Below are positions 1 to 8,461 of a stretch of DNA of 64,000 bases, piece by piece. Position numbers and translations under genes: made by a program. The notes beneath the pieces were generated by a model. It had not been told where the DNA came from, ran no database searches, and saw only the letters and a program-made list of their open reading frames with translations. The DNA is taken from contig NZ_JYLN01000008.1 of the NCBI RefSeq assembly GCF_001439735.1, positions 237,940-301,939 of the forward strand, written 5' to 3'. The first letter of the stretch is position 1. Each line of letters opens with the position of its first letter. Source of the DNA: Pseudomonas paralactis. Its GTDB lineage: Bacteria > Pseudomonadota > Gammaproteobacteria > Pseudomonadales > Pseudomonadaceae.

Positions 1-134
1 TGGGTGTGGGCCGCCTGGAGCATGGCGTAGGTTTTGCCCACGCCAGGCGCAGCGCCGAGGAAGACTTTGAGCCGACCACGGCCCGCCCGGGGCAGATCGG
101 CTAACAGGGCATCGGCGCGGCCGGCGTCGCTCAT
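1..134 (-). CDS. kdpD: KdpD sensor kinase, N-terminal fragment (runs off window)
   Basis: Only the first 44 codons are in the window. They begin at an ATG at 134 preceded by AAGGA and encode the Walker A segment GAAPGVGKTYAML, which is typical of the N-terminal ATP-binding region of KdpD, the membrane histidine kinase that senses potassium limitation and turgor and activates kdp transcription with KdpE. It lies downstream of kdpC in the same direction, as in most kdp loci, but is separated from it by a REP hairpin pair, which may lower its expression relative to the pump genes. Identity rests on the motif and the position; the rest of the gene is outside the window. Confidence 0.85.
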   Translation of the reverse strand, partial: MSDAGRADALLADLPRAGRGRLKVFLGAAPGVGKTYAMLQAAHT

Positions 135-179
135 GCTCGGGGGTTCCTTCAGGTATTGATAGAGAGTCTTCAAGGCCGC

Positions 180-248
180 CATCGCGGGCAAGCCCGGCTC
201 CCACAGTGGAATACATTCCAAATGTGGGAGCCGGGCTTGCCCGCGATG
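180..248. repeat. REP pair (inverted) between kdpC and kdpD
   Basis: Two near-perfect inverted copies of CATCGCGGGCAAGCCCGGCT + CCCACA face each other around a short AT-rich spacer. Each copy can fold on itself (GGGCAAGCCC), and the pair can form one long hairpin. This is the REPIN arrangement common in fluorescens-group pseudomonads. It could act as an mRNA-stabilising or attenuating structure within the kdp transcript. Confidence 0.85.
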
Positions 249-261
249 GCAATCGTCTTGC

Positions 262-807
262 TTACAACGCTTCCAAAGCCATGTTCAAGGCCAATACGTT
301 TACTACAGGCGGGCCTACCAGAGGGCTTTGGATGTGCTCATCCAGCAACCGCTGCAAGGTCGACACTGGCACATTTCGCGCCGCCGCCACTCGCGCCAGT
401 TGATAGGCAATCGCCTGCGGTGGCAAGTGTGGATCAAGGCCGCTGCCCGAGGTCGTGAGGGAGGCCAATGGCACCGGGCCCTGGCCAGGCACTGACTGTT
501 TGCCGGCATCCTCGATTATGCGGGTCGCCAGGGCAGGATTGCTGGGGCCCAGGTTACTGGCACTGCTGGACACCGTCGCAAAGGCCCCTGCTGATGGACG
601 TGGGTGAAACCAACTGTCGCCGGTAAAGTCCTGGGCGATCAGGCTGGAGCCGCGCACCTTGCCGCTGGCGTCGCGCACCAGGCTGCCATTGGCTTGGTCG
701 GGGAACGCGACCTGTGCCACGCCAGTGACCACCAGCGGGTAGGCGACGCCGGTGATCAGAGTCATGAGCACCAGCAGACTCAGGGCCGGGCGAATGATGT
801 TTGTCAT
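262..807 (-). CDS. kdpC: Potassium-transporting ATPase subunit C (KdpC)
   Basis: 181-residue KdpC, the single-span subunit that stabilises the KdpFABC complex and supports ATP binding by KdpB in high-affinity K+ uptake. One N-terminal membrane segment (about residues 5-30) is followed by a periplasmic domain with the family stretch around VAQVAFPDQANGSL and the segment GSSLIAQDF. The ATG at 807 has AGGA seven bases upstream; a TTG two codons earlier is less likely. It follows kdpB after 27 bases and is the last pump gene of the operon. Length is usual for the family. Confidence 0.95.
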   Translation of the reverse strand: MTNIIRPALSLLVLMTLITGVAYPLVVTGVAQVAFPDQANGSLVRDASGKVRGSSLIAQDFTGDSWFHPRPSAGAFATVSSSASNLGPSNPALATRIIEDAGKQSVPGQGPVPLASLTTSGSGLDPHLPPQAIAYQLARVAAARNVPVSTLQRLLDEHIQSPLVGPPVVNVLALNMALEAL

Positions 808-834
808 AGTCAAATCCTCAATAAATCAGACAGG

Positions 835-2898
835 TCAAACCAGGTGCAGCGCGGTCAGCAGCATGTCGATGGCCTTGATCCCCACGAACGGCACCAACAG
901 CCCGCCCAGCCCATAGATCAGCAGATTGCGCCGCAACAGCGCCGCCGCACTCGCCGCCTGCACCCGCACGCCGCGCAGCGCCAGGGGAATCAGCACGACG
1001 ATAATCAAGGCGTTGAACACAATGGCCGAAAGGATCGCGCTCTGCGGGCTCTGCAAGTGCATGATGTTGAGCACGCCCAGTTGCGGGTAGATCGAGGCGA
1101 ACAACGCCGGCAGGATCGCGAAGTATTTGGCCACGTCGTTGGCGATGGAAAAGGTCGTCAGCGCGCCACGGGTGACCAGCAATTCTTTGCCGATCTGTAC
1201 CACGTCAAGCAGCTTGGTCGGGTCGCTGTCGAGGTCGACCATGTTGGCCGCCTCGCGTGCGGCCTGAGTGCCGTCGTTCATGGCCATGCCGACGTCAGCC
1301 TGGGCCAGCGCCGGGGCGTCGTTGGCGCCGTCGCCACACATGGCAACCAGGCGACCATCGTTCTGCTCATGGCGAATACGTGCAAGTTTCTTCTCAGGCG
1401 TGGCTTCGGCCAGCACATCATCCACACCCGCCTCAGCGGCAATCGCGGCGGCGGTCAGCGGGTTGTCGCCGGTGACCATCACGGTACGAATCCCAAGCTT
1501 GCGCAGCTCGGCAAAACGCTCGCGGATGCCGGGCTTGACCACGTCCTTGAGGTGGATCGCACCCAACAATTTTCCGTCAGCGCACACCAGCAAGGGAGTA
1601 CCGCCGCTTTGGGCGATCTTGTCGATTTCCCGGGACAGCGCAGGTAACAGCTCGCTGCGTTGCTGGCCGATAAACGCCAGCAGCGAATCCACCGCACCTT
1701 TGCGGAACACGCGGCCCTGGTAGTCGACACCCGACAAGCGGGTCTCGGCGCTGAAGGGTACGGCGGTCAACTCATCCAGGCTCGGCTCGGCCTGCGGGTG
1801 CAAGGCACGCAGGTATTCAACGATGGACTTGCCTTCCGCCGTGTCATCGGCCAGGGATGCCAGCAGCGCGCCTTCAGCCAATTCCCGACCACTGACGCCA
1901 GGCGCCGCGACCACAGCCGAACAGCGACGGTTACCAAAGGTGATGGTGCCAGTCTTGTCCAGCAGCAACACATGCACGTCCCCCGCCGCTTCCACCGCGC
2001 GGCCGGACTTGGCAATCACGTTGAGGCGTACCAGGCGGTCCATGCCGGCAATCCCGATGGCCGACAACAGGCCACCAATGGTGGTGGGGATCAGCGTCAC
2101 CAGCAGTGCGACCAGGAACACCAGGGGCAAGCTGCCATTGGCAAAGTGGGCGAACGGCTGCAGGGTCACGACCACCAGCAGAAAGATCAGGGTCAGGCCG
2201 ATCAGCAGAATATCCAGCGCGACTTCGTTGGGGGTTTTCTGGCGTTTGGCGCCTTCCACCAGCGCGATCATGCGGTCCAGGGTGGACTCGCCCGGGTTGG
2301 CGGTGATGCGGATGAGCAGCCAGTCCGACACCAGCCGCGTGTTGCCGGTGACGGCCGAACGGTCGCCGCCGGACTCGCGGATCACCGGGGCGGATTCGCC
2401 GGTAATCGCCGCTTCGTTGACCGCCGCAATCCCTTCGACGACCTCGCCGTCACCGGGGATCATTTCCCCGGCGGCAACACGTACCACATCGCCCTTGCGC
2501 AGGCTGGTGGCCGGCACCACCTTGAAGCTGCCATCGGCTTCCTGACGTCGGGCGCTCAAGCCTTCGCTGCCAGCCTTGAGGCTGTCGGCGCGGGCCTTGC
2601 CGCGGCCTTCGGCCAGGGCTTCGGCGAAGTTGGCGAACAGCACGGTAAACCACAGCCACACGGCGATTTGCACCGCTACAAAAGTGGGCACGGTGGTGTC
2701 GGGCACGAAGCACAACACAGTGGTGAGGATGGCGGTCAGCTCGACCACCAGCATCACTGGCGAGCGTTGCAGTTGGCGTGGGTCCAGCTTGACGAACGCC
2801 TGGACCAGCGCCGGGCGCCACAGCGCCGAGATGGCGGTTTTGGCAGGCTCCTGGGGTTTGACCGGGGCCGCGTTTTTTGCAGGCATATTCATTTTCAT
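835..2898 (-). CDS. kdpB: Potassium-transporting P-type ATPase subunit B (KdpB)
   Basis: Catalytic subunit of the KdpFABC pump, 687 residues against about 682 in E. coli. The phosphorylated aspartate is D314 in DKTGTIT. TGES, the actuator motif, is near residues 166-169, and GDGANDAPALAQADVG near the C-terminal third is the P-domain hinge motif. Several membrane helices are visible near residues 50-90 and 230-290 and at the end. The start is uncertain by two codons: ATG at 2898 lies very close to AAGGG, while ATG at 2892 has better spacing. It is nine bases from kdpA, consistent with one transcript. Confidence 0.97.
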   Translation of the reverse strand: MKMNMPAKNAAPVKPQEPAKTAISALWRPALVQAFVKLDPRQLQRSPVMLVVELTAILTTVLCFVPDTTVPTFVAVQIAVWLWFTVLFANFAEALAEGRGKARADSLKAGSEGLSARRQEADGSFKVVPATSLRKGDVVRVAAGEMIPGDGEVVEGIAAVNEAAITGESAPVIRESGGDRSAVTGNTRLVSDWLLIRITANPGESTLDRMIALVEGAKRQKTPNEVALDILLIGLTLIFLLVVVTLQPFAHFANGSLPLVFLVALLVTLIPTTIGGLLSAIGIAGMDRLVRLNVIAKSGRAVEAAGDVHVLLLDKTGTITFGNRRCSAVVAAPGVSGRELAEGALLASLADDTAEGKSIVEYLRALHPQAEPSLDELTAVPFSAETRLSGVDYQGRVFRKGAVDSLLAFIGQQRSELLPALSREIDKIAQSGGTPLLVCADGKLLGAIHLKDVVKPGIRERFAELRKLGIRTVMVTGDNPLTAAAIAAEAGVDDVLAEATPEKKLARIRHEQNDGRLVAMCGDGANDAPALAQADVGMAMNDGTQAAREAANMVDLDSDPTKLLDVVQIGKELLVTRGALTTFSIANDVAKYFAILPALFASIYPQLGVLNIMHLQSPQSAILSAIVFNALIIVVLIPLALRGVRVQAASAAALLRRNLLIYGLGGLLVPFVGIKAIDMLLTALHLV

Positions 2899-2907
2899 AT
2901 CCCTTAA

Positions 2908-4602
2908 CTAGAAGCCCATGCTCAAGTGTTCAGCGATGGGGCCCAACGCCAGCGTCGGCAGGAAAGTCAGGCCGCCCACCAACAAAATGGTCACGGTCAA
3001 CAAAGTCACGAACAGCGCACCATGGGTGGGGAAGCTGTTCTGGCCAATCGGTGCGGCTTTCTTCATCGCCAGGCTGCCGGCCAGGGCCAGTACCGGGAGG
3101 ATGTAGCCGAAGCGGCCGATCAACATGCCCAGGCCCAGCATCAGGTTATGGAATGGTGTGTTGGCGCCGAGGCCGGCAAACGCCGAACCGTTGTTGGCAC
3201 TGGCCGAGGTGTAGGCGTAGAGCAACTGACTGAAGCCGTGTGGGCCAGGGTTACTGATAGCGCCCGCCGGGCCCGGGAGGCTGGCAGCGATAGAACTCAG
3301 CACCAGCACACCAACCGGCATCACCAGCAGGGTCACCACCAACAATTGCACTTCCCTGGCCTGGAGTTTCTTGCCCAGGTATTCCGGGGTGCGGCCGATC
3401 ATCAAGCCGGCGAGGAACACCGCGATCAACACGTTAAGCAACATGCCGTACATACCGGCACCGACACCGCCGAAGATCACTTCGCCGACCATCATGTTGA
3501 CCAGCGCCACCATCCCACTCAGAGGGCTGAGGCTGTCTTGCATACCATTGACCGAGCCGTTGGACGCCGCGGTAGTGGTCACCGACCACAGCACGGTACC
3601 GGTGGTGCCGAAGCGTGTTTCCTTGCCCTCCAGCGGGGCGGTTTGCTCTACGGCCGGGTTGTTCAGGGTTGGGTTGGGCTGGTATTCGGACCACAGCGAC
3701 GTCGCGCCGCCGATCAAGAACAGCGCCAGCATGCACGCGAGGATCGCCCTGCTCTGACGCAGATCCTTGACGTAGTGGCCGAAGGTAAACACCAGTGCCA
3801 CCGGGATCAGAATGATCGAGGCCACTTCAAACAGATTGGCCCAGGCCGTCGGGTCTTCGAACGGATGCGCCGAGTTCACGCCAAAGAAGCCACCGCCGTT
3901 GGTGCCCAATTGCTTGATTGCAATCTGGCTGGCGGCCGGGCCCAAGGGAATCACTTGGTCCACGCCCTGCATTGTGACGGCATCAACATAGTGGGCGAAG
4001 GTTTGCGGCACGCCCTGCCATACCAGAAACAGTGCGAGCACCAGGCACAACGGCAGCAGGCCGTAGAGGGTAGCGCGGGTCATGTCGACCCAGAAGTTAC
4101 CCAGGGTCTGGGCAGATTTGCGCCCGATCCCACGGCACAAGGCGACCAGGACGGCGAGACCGGTCGCCGCACTGACGAAGTTCTGCACCGTGAGGCCGGC
4201 CATCTGACTTAGATAACTTAGGGACGCCTCACCGCTGTAGTTCTGCCAGTTGGTATTGGTCATGAAACTGACGGCGGTATTAAACGCCAAGGTCCATTCC
4301 TGGCCCGGCAGGTTTTGCGGGTTCAGCGGGAGGGAGCCTTGAAATAACAGAATAGAGAACAGCAGCAGGAAGCCGGCGAGGTTGAATGCGAGCAAGGCCA
4401 GCATGTACTTCTGCCAGCTTTGTTCCTGCTGTGCGTCCACACCCGACAGGCGATAACAGGCGTTTTCCACCGGCCCCAGCACCGGGCTGAGCCAGGTGCG
4501 CTGGCCCTCCATCACCTTGTAGTAGAACCGCCCCAGGAACGGAGCCGGCACCAGTACCACGGCAAAGAAGGCGATGATCAGCCAATAGTCATAACTGTGC
4601 AT
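2908..4602 (-). CDS. kdpA: Potassium-transporting ATPase subunit A (KdpA)
   Basis: K+-selecting channel-like subunit of the Kdp pump, 564 residues, inner membrane. The chosen ATG (MHSYDYWLIIAFFAVVL) gives the normal KdpA length; the frame stays open 47 codons further upstream but that would overlap kdpF. Selectivity-filter-like segments are visible, including TNTNWQNYSGE and TNGGGFFGVNSAHPFEDPT. Hydrophobic segments fill the protein. It starts eight bases after the kdpF stop. Part of the kdpFABC operon. Confidence 0.97.
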   Translation of the reverse strand: MHSYDYWLIIAFFAVVLVPAPFLGRFYYKVMEGQRTWLSPVLGPVENACYRLSGVDAQQEQSWQKYMLALLAFNLAGFLLLFSILLFQGSLPLNPQNLPGQEWTLAFNTAVSFMTNTNWQNYSGEASLSYLSQMAGLTVQNFVSAATGLAVLVALCRGIGRKSAQTLGNFWVDMTRATLYGLLPLCLVLALFLVWQGVPQTFAHYVDAVTMQGVDQVIPLGPAASQIAIKQLGTNGGGFFGVNSAHPFEDPTAWANLFEVASIILIPVALVFTFGHYVKDLRQSRAILACMLALFLIGGATSLWSEYQPNPTLNNPAVEQTAPLEGKETRFGTTGTVLWSVTTTAASNGSVNGMQDSLSPLSGMVALVNMMVGEVIFGGVGAGMYGMLLNVLIAVFLAGLMIGRTPEYLGKKLQAREVQLLVVTLLVMPVGVLVLSSIAASLPGPAGAISNPGPHGFSQLLYAYTSASANNGSAFAGLGANTPFHNLMLGLGMLIGRFGYILPVLALAGSLAMKKAAPIGQNSFPTHGALFVTLLTVTILLVGGLTFLPTLALGPIAEHLSMGF

Positions 4603-4610
4603 AGCCGCTC

Positions 4611-4700
4611 CTAGTTCCGATCCGCGCGTAACAGCGCAACCAGCAGATAAATGAACAGCGCCACGGCCAATAGCAGTGACACCGCGTCCAGAACGCTCAT
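4611..4700 (-). CDS. kdpF: Small Kdp subunit KdpF (29 aa)
   Basis: A 29-codon reading frame, ATG at 4700 to TAG at 4611, encodes a single hydrophobic helix: it begins MSVLDAVSLLLAVALF and ends LLRADRN. This matches the size, topology and position of KdpF, the peptide that stabilises the Kdp complex in the membrane. It is immediately upstream of kdpA, eight bases away, and is the first gene of the operon. The upstream sequence contains GGAGAAACTCCC-like purine-rich bases suitable for ribosome binding. Confidence 0.85.
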   Translation of the reverse strand: MSVLDAVSLLLAVALFIYLLVALLRADRN

Positions 4701-5113
4701 GGGAGTTTCTCCGTCTTGCGGCGATTGCCGCGTGTGGTGGCATTGTCCGCAGGAGGGGCGTAAAGGAACGAGGGCGAGGTGTTGGGTGGGGCGTAAAGAT
4801 GGCGTAAAGAGTGGGTTTATGCGGGGTTTACAGGAAGATATGCAGTGGCTGGGAGGGCCTCATCGCGGGCAAGCCCGGCTCCCACATTCGACTGCGTTCT
4901 TTCAGTTAACACTCGGTCAAATGTGTGAGCGGGATTGCCCGCGAAAGCGCCCGCCAAGTCACCACCGCACTTATGTGGTGCAACTCATGCCACATTCAAA
5001 CGCCAAACCGTCCCCCCGGCGACATAGGCACTGCTTTACGACATAGTTCTGAGGCTTGGCATAGCCACTGCAACACCTTGAATCATTCCAAACGGTTCAG
5101 GGAGCGCAGCACA
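4701..5113. other. Divergent intergenic region kdpF / ethanolamine permease
   Basis: About 410 bases without a gene between two divergently read genes. It must hold the kdp promoter and the permease promoter, though I could not assign convincing hexamers. The middle carries a REP pair (separate entry). No KdpE site was identified. Confidence 0.6.
4861..4944. repeat. REP pair, one copy decayed
   Basis: The left half CATCGCGGGCAAGCCCGGCT + CCCACA is the same unit as at 180-248. The right, inverted half reads TGTGAGCGGGATTGCCCGCG and has several substitutions, so the long hairpin is imperfect while the individual GGGCAAGCCC-type stem survives on the left. Confidence 0.7.
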
Positions 5114-6478
5114 ATGAACACACAACTCAAACCCACCTTGGGCACCTTGCACCTATGGGGCATCGCCGTGGGGCTGGTGATCTCCGGCGAATATTTCGGC
5201 TGGAGCTATGGCTGGGGCGTCGCCGGTACCCTGGGCTTTCTAGTGACCTCATTGATGGTCGCCGCGATGTACACCTGCTTTATCTTCAGCTTCACCGAGC
5301 TGACCACCGCGATTCCCCATGCCGGAGGCCCCTTTGCCTACAGCCGTCGCGCCTTTGGTGAAAAAGGCGGCTTGATTGCGGGGCTGGCTACCCTGATCGA
5401 ATTCGTCTTCGCTCCGCCCGCAATTGCCCTGGCCATCGGCGCCTACCTGAACGTGCAGTTCCCGGCACTCGACCCCAAGCACGCCGCCGTCGGCGCTTAT
5501 ATCGTGTTCATGGGCCTGAACATCCTCGGAGTCAAACTTGCCGCCACCTTTGAGCTGGTGGTGTGCGTACTCGCCGTCGCCGAACTGCTGGTATTTATGG
5601 GTGTGGTTGCCCCGGCGTTCAGCTTCAGCCACTTCGCCCTCAACGGCTGGGCCGGTTCCGACACCTTCGGTGCCCCGGCGATTGCCGGTATGTTTGCCGC
5701 GATCCCCTTCGCCATCTGGTTCTTCCTCGCCATCGAAGGCGCGGCCATGGCCGCCGAAGAAGCCAAAGATCCCAAGCGCACCATTCCAAAGGCCTACATC
5801 AGCGGCATCCTCACCCTGGTGATCCTGGCCATGGGCGTAATGTTCTTCGCCGGTGGCGTGGGTGACTGGCGTACCCTGTCGAACATCAACGACCCACTGC
5901 CCCAGGCGATGAAAACCGTAGTGGGCGACAGCTCCGGCTGGCTGCACATGCTGGTGTGGATTGGCCTGTTCGGTCTGGTGGCGAGCTTCCACGGCATCAT
6001 CCTCGGCTACTCGCGTCAGTTCTTCGCCCTGGCCCGAGCCGGTTACTTGCCGCCCTTCCTGGCCAAACTCTCACGCTTCCAGACGCCCCACCGCGCCATC
6101 ATCGCCGGCGGCGTGGTGGGTATCGCCGCCATCTACAGCGACGGCCTGATCAACCTGGGCGGCATGACCCTGACCGCCGCGATGATCACCATGGCGGTGT
6201 TCGGCGCCATCGTCATGTACATCATGAGCATGATCAGCCTGTTCAAACTGCGTAAGACCGAGCCACTGCTGGAACGCACCTTCCGTGCGCCGGGCTACCC
6301 CATCGTGCCGGGTATTGCGCTGGTACTCGCCGTGGTGTGCCTGGTAGCGATGGCCTGGTTCAATGCCCTGATCGGGCTGATCTTCCTGGGCTTTATGGCG
6401 GTGGGCTTCATCTACTTCCAGATGACCGCACAAGACCGCATCGATGCGCCGGCGGATGCAATGTTGACCGGACAATAG
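5114..6478 (+). CDS. eat: Ethanolamine permease-type APC transporter
   Basis: 454-residue amino acid-polyamine-organocation transporter with about 12 hydrophobic segments. The opening GTLHLWGIAVGLVISGEYFG and the segment AGGPFAYSRRAFG are characteristic of the ethanolamine permease subfamily; GEYFGWSYGW sits at the first-helix substrate site. Predicted role is uptake of ethanolamine, or possibly a related small amine, across the inner membrane. The ATG at 5114 has GGGAG upstream; the frame is open further upstream but that part does not resemble a transporter. No eutBC ammonia-lyase genes are nearby, so the catabolic partner must be elsewhere. Confidence 0.85.
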   Translation: MNTQLKPTLGTLHLWGIAVGLVISGEYFGWSYGWGVAGTLGFLVTSLMVAAMYTCFIFSFTELTTAIPHAGGPFAYSRRAFGEKGGLIAGLATLIEFVFAPPAIALAIGAYLNVQFPALDPKHAAVGAYIVFMGLNILGVKLAATFELVVCVLAVAELLVFMGVVAPAFSFSHFALNGWAGSDTFGAPAIAGMFAAIPFAIWFFLAIEGAAMAAEEAKDPKRTIPKAYISGILTLVILAMGVMFFAGGVGDWRTLSNINDPLPQAMKTVVGDSSGWLHMLVWIGLFGLVASFHGIILGYSRQFFALARAGYLPPFLAKLSRFQTPHRAIIAGGVVGIAAIYSDGLINLGGMTLTAAMITMAVFGAIVMYIMSMISLFKLRKTEPLLERTFRAPGYPIVPGIALVLAVVCLVAMAWFNALIGLIFLGFMAVGFIYFQMTAQDRIDAPADAMLTGQ

Positions 6479-6545
6479 CGCCTATGAGGCAGAACGGGCC
6501 TACACTGAACTACTCAGAAAGCCCGTCACTCAAAGCAGTGATTAC

Positions 6546-6565
6546 CGTGGGAAAATTCTCCCACG
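6546..6565. other. Short hairpin between permease and DUF2897 gene
   Basis: CGTGGGA and TCCCACG form a perfect 7-bp stem with a 6-base loop. There is no U-tract, so it may be a processing or weak termination structure after the permease gene rather than a standard terminator. Confidence 0.4.
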
Positions 6566-6589
6566 AACCTCTGCCTCAAGGAGCGTCTT

Positions 6590-6757
6590 ATGCCGTGGTA
6601 TGCATGGTTGATTATGGTAGTAGCGATCGGGTCGATCGTCGGTGGCCTGATGATGCTGCGTGACAGCGCCAACAAGGTGGAACTCACCGACGAACAACGC
6701 AAACGCGTAGCCGAGCGCAATGCGCAGGCGGATGCCAAGGATGCGCAAGACCGATAA
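6590..6757 (+). CDS. DUF2897 family small membrane protein (55 aa)
   Basis: A 55-codon frame with AAGGAG eight bases before its ATG. The product has one membrane helix (MPWYAWLIMVVAIGSIVGGL) followed by a highly charged tail (residues about 31-55, rich in K, R, D, E). This pattern and the opening residues match the DUF2897 family of gammaproteobacteria as I know it. Function is unknown. It follows the permease in the same direction with a hairpin in between, so it may have its own promoter. Confidence 0.75.
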   Translation: MPWYAWLIMVVAIGSIVGGLMMLRDSANKVELTDEQRKRVAERNAQADAKDAQDR

Positions 6758-6771
6758 ACGCTTATTCCCCC

Positions 6772-6812
6772 GTGGCGAGGGAGCTTGCTCCCGCTGGGCT
6801 GCGAAGCAGCCC
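6772..6812. repeat. REP element, GTGGCGAGGGAGC type
   Basis: GTGGCGAGGGAGCTTGCTCC followed by CGCTGGGCTGCGAAGCAGCC. It has two consecutive hairpins (GGGAGCTTGCTCCC and GGGCTGCGAAGCAGCCC) and lies between convergent genes, where it probably serves as a bidirectional terminator. It is a different REP family from the others in this window. Confidence 0.8.
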
Positions 6813-6813
6813 C

Positions 6814-7662
6814 CTACTCCCATTGCGCCTTGGCAATATGCAACCCATGTTGCCCCTTATAGGCCGCACGCTCAGGCTGGCTCCAGCCACTGAGCAACTC
6901 ATCCTCCAGCCTATAGATCTCAACCCCCAACGGACGACACACCGTCAGCGGGTCCTGCGCCTCCGGCCCCCACATTGGCAACGACAAATCCCCACCCGGG
7001 CACGTCGACAACGCACACAGCAAATCAATCTCGGCAAAGAACTCAAGGTAATCGCCCTTCTGCGCCGGACAGGCTTTCATAAAGTACATGTCATCGTGAT
7101 TCAGGCCCGTGCACTGAAAAATATTCAACACGTCATGCACGTCGAATTCCGTCAGGCCGTGGGGCAATACCGCGCGAGTTAGATTCGAGTGGCAATGGTG
7201 ATGAAAGTCCTGCCCGGTCAGCATACGGTTCACATAGGGGTCGCAACGCGTGCCAAGCAGGTCGTGCAGGCGCCCGCCGTGCTCATCGATGCCGTAGCTG
7301 GCGAGGCTGTCGTCAGTAATAGTCACCAGCGGCCTTAGAAACGGCAGGTTCGACCACAACCGGTCATGGGTACTGACATGAGCGCCCTGAAGCTGCCGAG
7401 TGCGCGCGGCCCACAAGCGTTCGCGTGGGTCATTGGCATTCCAGACGTTGAAGTCCCCCACCTGCGGGCCCACCGGCGTGGTCACACGAAACACATGCCC
7501 GGCGGGCACCTTCCACGCCTTCCCCGTTCGGATCGGCACCTCAAACTGTTCGATCAACGTACGCTGGCCTTTCTGATCACGAATACGCTCATAGAACGCC
7601 GTATCCACCTGCAACGCCGAACCTTTGCTGACCTGGTACGCGGCGGGATAGTCTTTGTACAT
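6814..7662 (-). CDS. DUF1989 / urea carboxylase-associated family protein
   Basis: 282 residues from the ATG at 7662, which has GGAGG eight bases upstream; TTG and ATG codons a few triplets earlier are in frame but poorly placed. The body resembles DUF1989 proteins: AWKVPAGHVFRVTTPVGPQV followed by GDFNVWNA, a His/Cys-rich HHHCHSNLTRAV, then CTGLNHDDMYF and ALSTCPGGDLS. The conserved His and Cys residues suggest metal binding. Family members often lie near urea carboxylase or amidase genes, but none is here, so the substrate is unknown. It follows the GntR gene by 14 bases and is probably controlled by it. Confidence 0.75.
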   Translation of the reverse strand: MYKDYPAAYQVSKGSALQVDTAFYERIRDQKGQRTLIEQFEVPIRTGKAWKVPAGHVFRVTTPVGPQVGDFNVWNANDPRERLWAARTRQLQGAHVSTHDRLWSNLPFLRPLVTITDDSLASYGIDEHGGRLHDLLGTRCDPYVNRMLTGQDFHHHCHSNLTRAVLPHGLTEFDVHDVLNIFQCTGLNHDDMYFMKACPAQKGDYLEFFAEIDLLCALSTCPGGDLSLPMWGPEAQDPLTVCRPLGVEIYRLEDELLSGWSQPERAAYKGQHGLHIAKAQWE

Positions 7663-7676
7663 GGGGCAATCCTCCA

Positions 7677-8321
7677 TCAAGGGTGATCAAACAAAACAAG
7701 GGAAAGGTGTTCTGAATCGTCCAGGTACAGACTCATCGCCTCACTGGCAGCCTGGGTTTGGTTGCTGGTTAACAACGTGTATATCTCTAGGTCGCGCTCC
7801 AGCCAGGGCGACTGGAAACGCTGCTCATCCGGCGCAGCGCAAAACACCAGACGCAACTGGGCAATCACCTGGGCGAAGAACTCGTCGAACAACGGGCTGC
7901 CCATCAACGCGACGATCTGTTGGTGGAACACAAGACTGTGGGTGGCCACCGCTCGCCAATCCTCGCGCTCCCGGGCCAGGGTGGTGGCGTCGATGGCGTT
8001 ATGCATACGCCCTGATTGAGCGTCCGTCAGCGGGCCACATTGGGCTATTGCCCGCAACTCCAGGGTGCGGCGGACTACGAAGAGATCACGCACCTCTGCT
8101 CGCTCCAGGCGCCGAACCATTACGCCCTTGTTGCGGACATAGCGGGTAAGGCCTTCTTGGCCCAGGCGATGCAGCGCCTCACGGATGGTATTGCGTGAGG
8201 CGTTGTACGCCTTGACTAACTCCGCCTCGACGAGCGAAACACCCGGCAGCAAACGCCCGCCGATGATGTCGGCGCGTAGTTCCAGGGCTATTTGGTCGGC
8301 TAACGACAAGCTGAGTGTCAT
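7677..8321 (-). CDS. GntR-family (FCD) transcriptional regulator
   Basis: 214 residues. The N-terminal winged helix includes ADIIGGRLLPGVSLVEAELV and ASRNTIREALHRLGQEGL, typical of FadR/GntR proteins. The C-terminal part (about residues 75-210) is all-helical with the FCD pattern DLFVVRRTLELRAI and the His-bearing HSLVFHQQIVALMGS, where histidines would bind a metal next to the effector. The ATG at 8321 has GAGG six bases upstream. It is the first gene of a two-gene unit with the DUF1989 protein. A 15-bp palindrome sits immediately upstream, so autoregulation is likely. Effector unknown. Confidence 0.85.
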   Translation of the reverse strand: MTLSLSLADQIALELRADIIGGRLLPGVSLVEAELVKAYNASRNTIREALHRLGQEGLTRYVRNKGVMVRRLERAEVRDLFVVRRTLELRAIAQCGPLTDAQSGRMHNAIDATTLAREREDWRAVATHSLVFHQQIVALMGSPLFDEFFAQVIAQLRLVFCAAPDEQRFQSPWLERDLEIYTLLTSNQTQAASEAMSLYLDDSEHLSLVLFDHP

Positions 8322-8332
8322 GGTTACCTCAA

Positions 8333-8347
8333 GATTGTTGAACAATC
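8333..8347. promoter_or_regulatory. Candidate GntR operator, 15-bp perfect palindrome
   Basis: GATTGTT-G-AACAATC is a perfect inverted repeat centred 19 bases upstream of the GntR start codon. It has the TTGT...ACAA core typical of operators of FadR/VanR-type FCD regulators. Its position across the promoter or leader suggests autorepression and control of the DUF1989 gene. Confidence 0.6.
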
Positions 8348-8419
8348 GTTGAGAGGGATGTAATCACGTTTCATGCCAATGCATGATTGAAAAGAAATAG
8401 ACGCAAACCCGATAAAGGA

Positions 8420-8442
8420 AAGGCCGGTCAATGACCGGCCTT
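8420..8442 (-). terminator. Rho-independent terminator after comEA-like gene
   Basis: AAGGCCGGTC-AAT-GACCGGCCTT forms a perfect 10-bp stem. On the minus strand it is followed by a T-rich stretch (TTTCCTTTAT), about 20 bases after the comEA-like stop codon. Confidence 0.8.
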
Positions 8443-8461
8443 CTGGGCGATATTCACATCC

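Noticed and set aside
604..2907. Long plus-strand frames opposite kdpC and kdpB
   Set aside because: Kdp motifs on the minus strand are unmistakable; these frames show only the biased composition of shadow frames.
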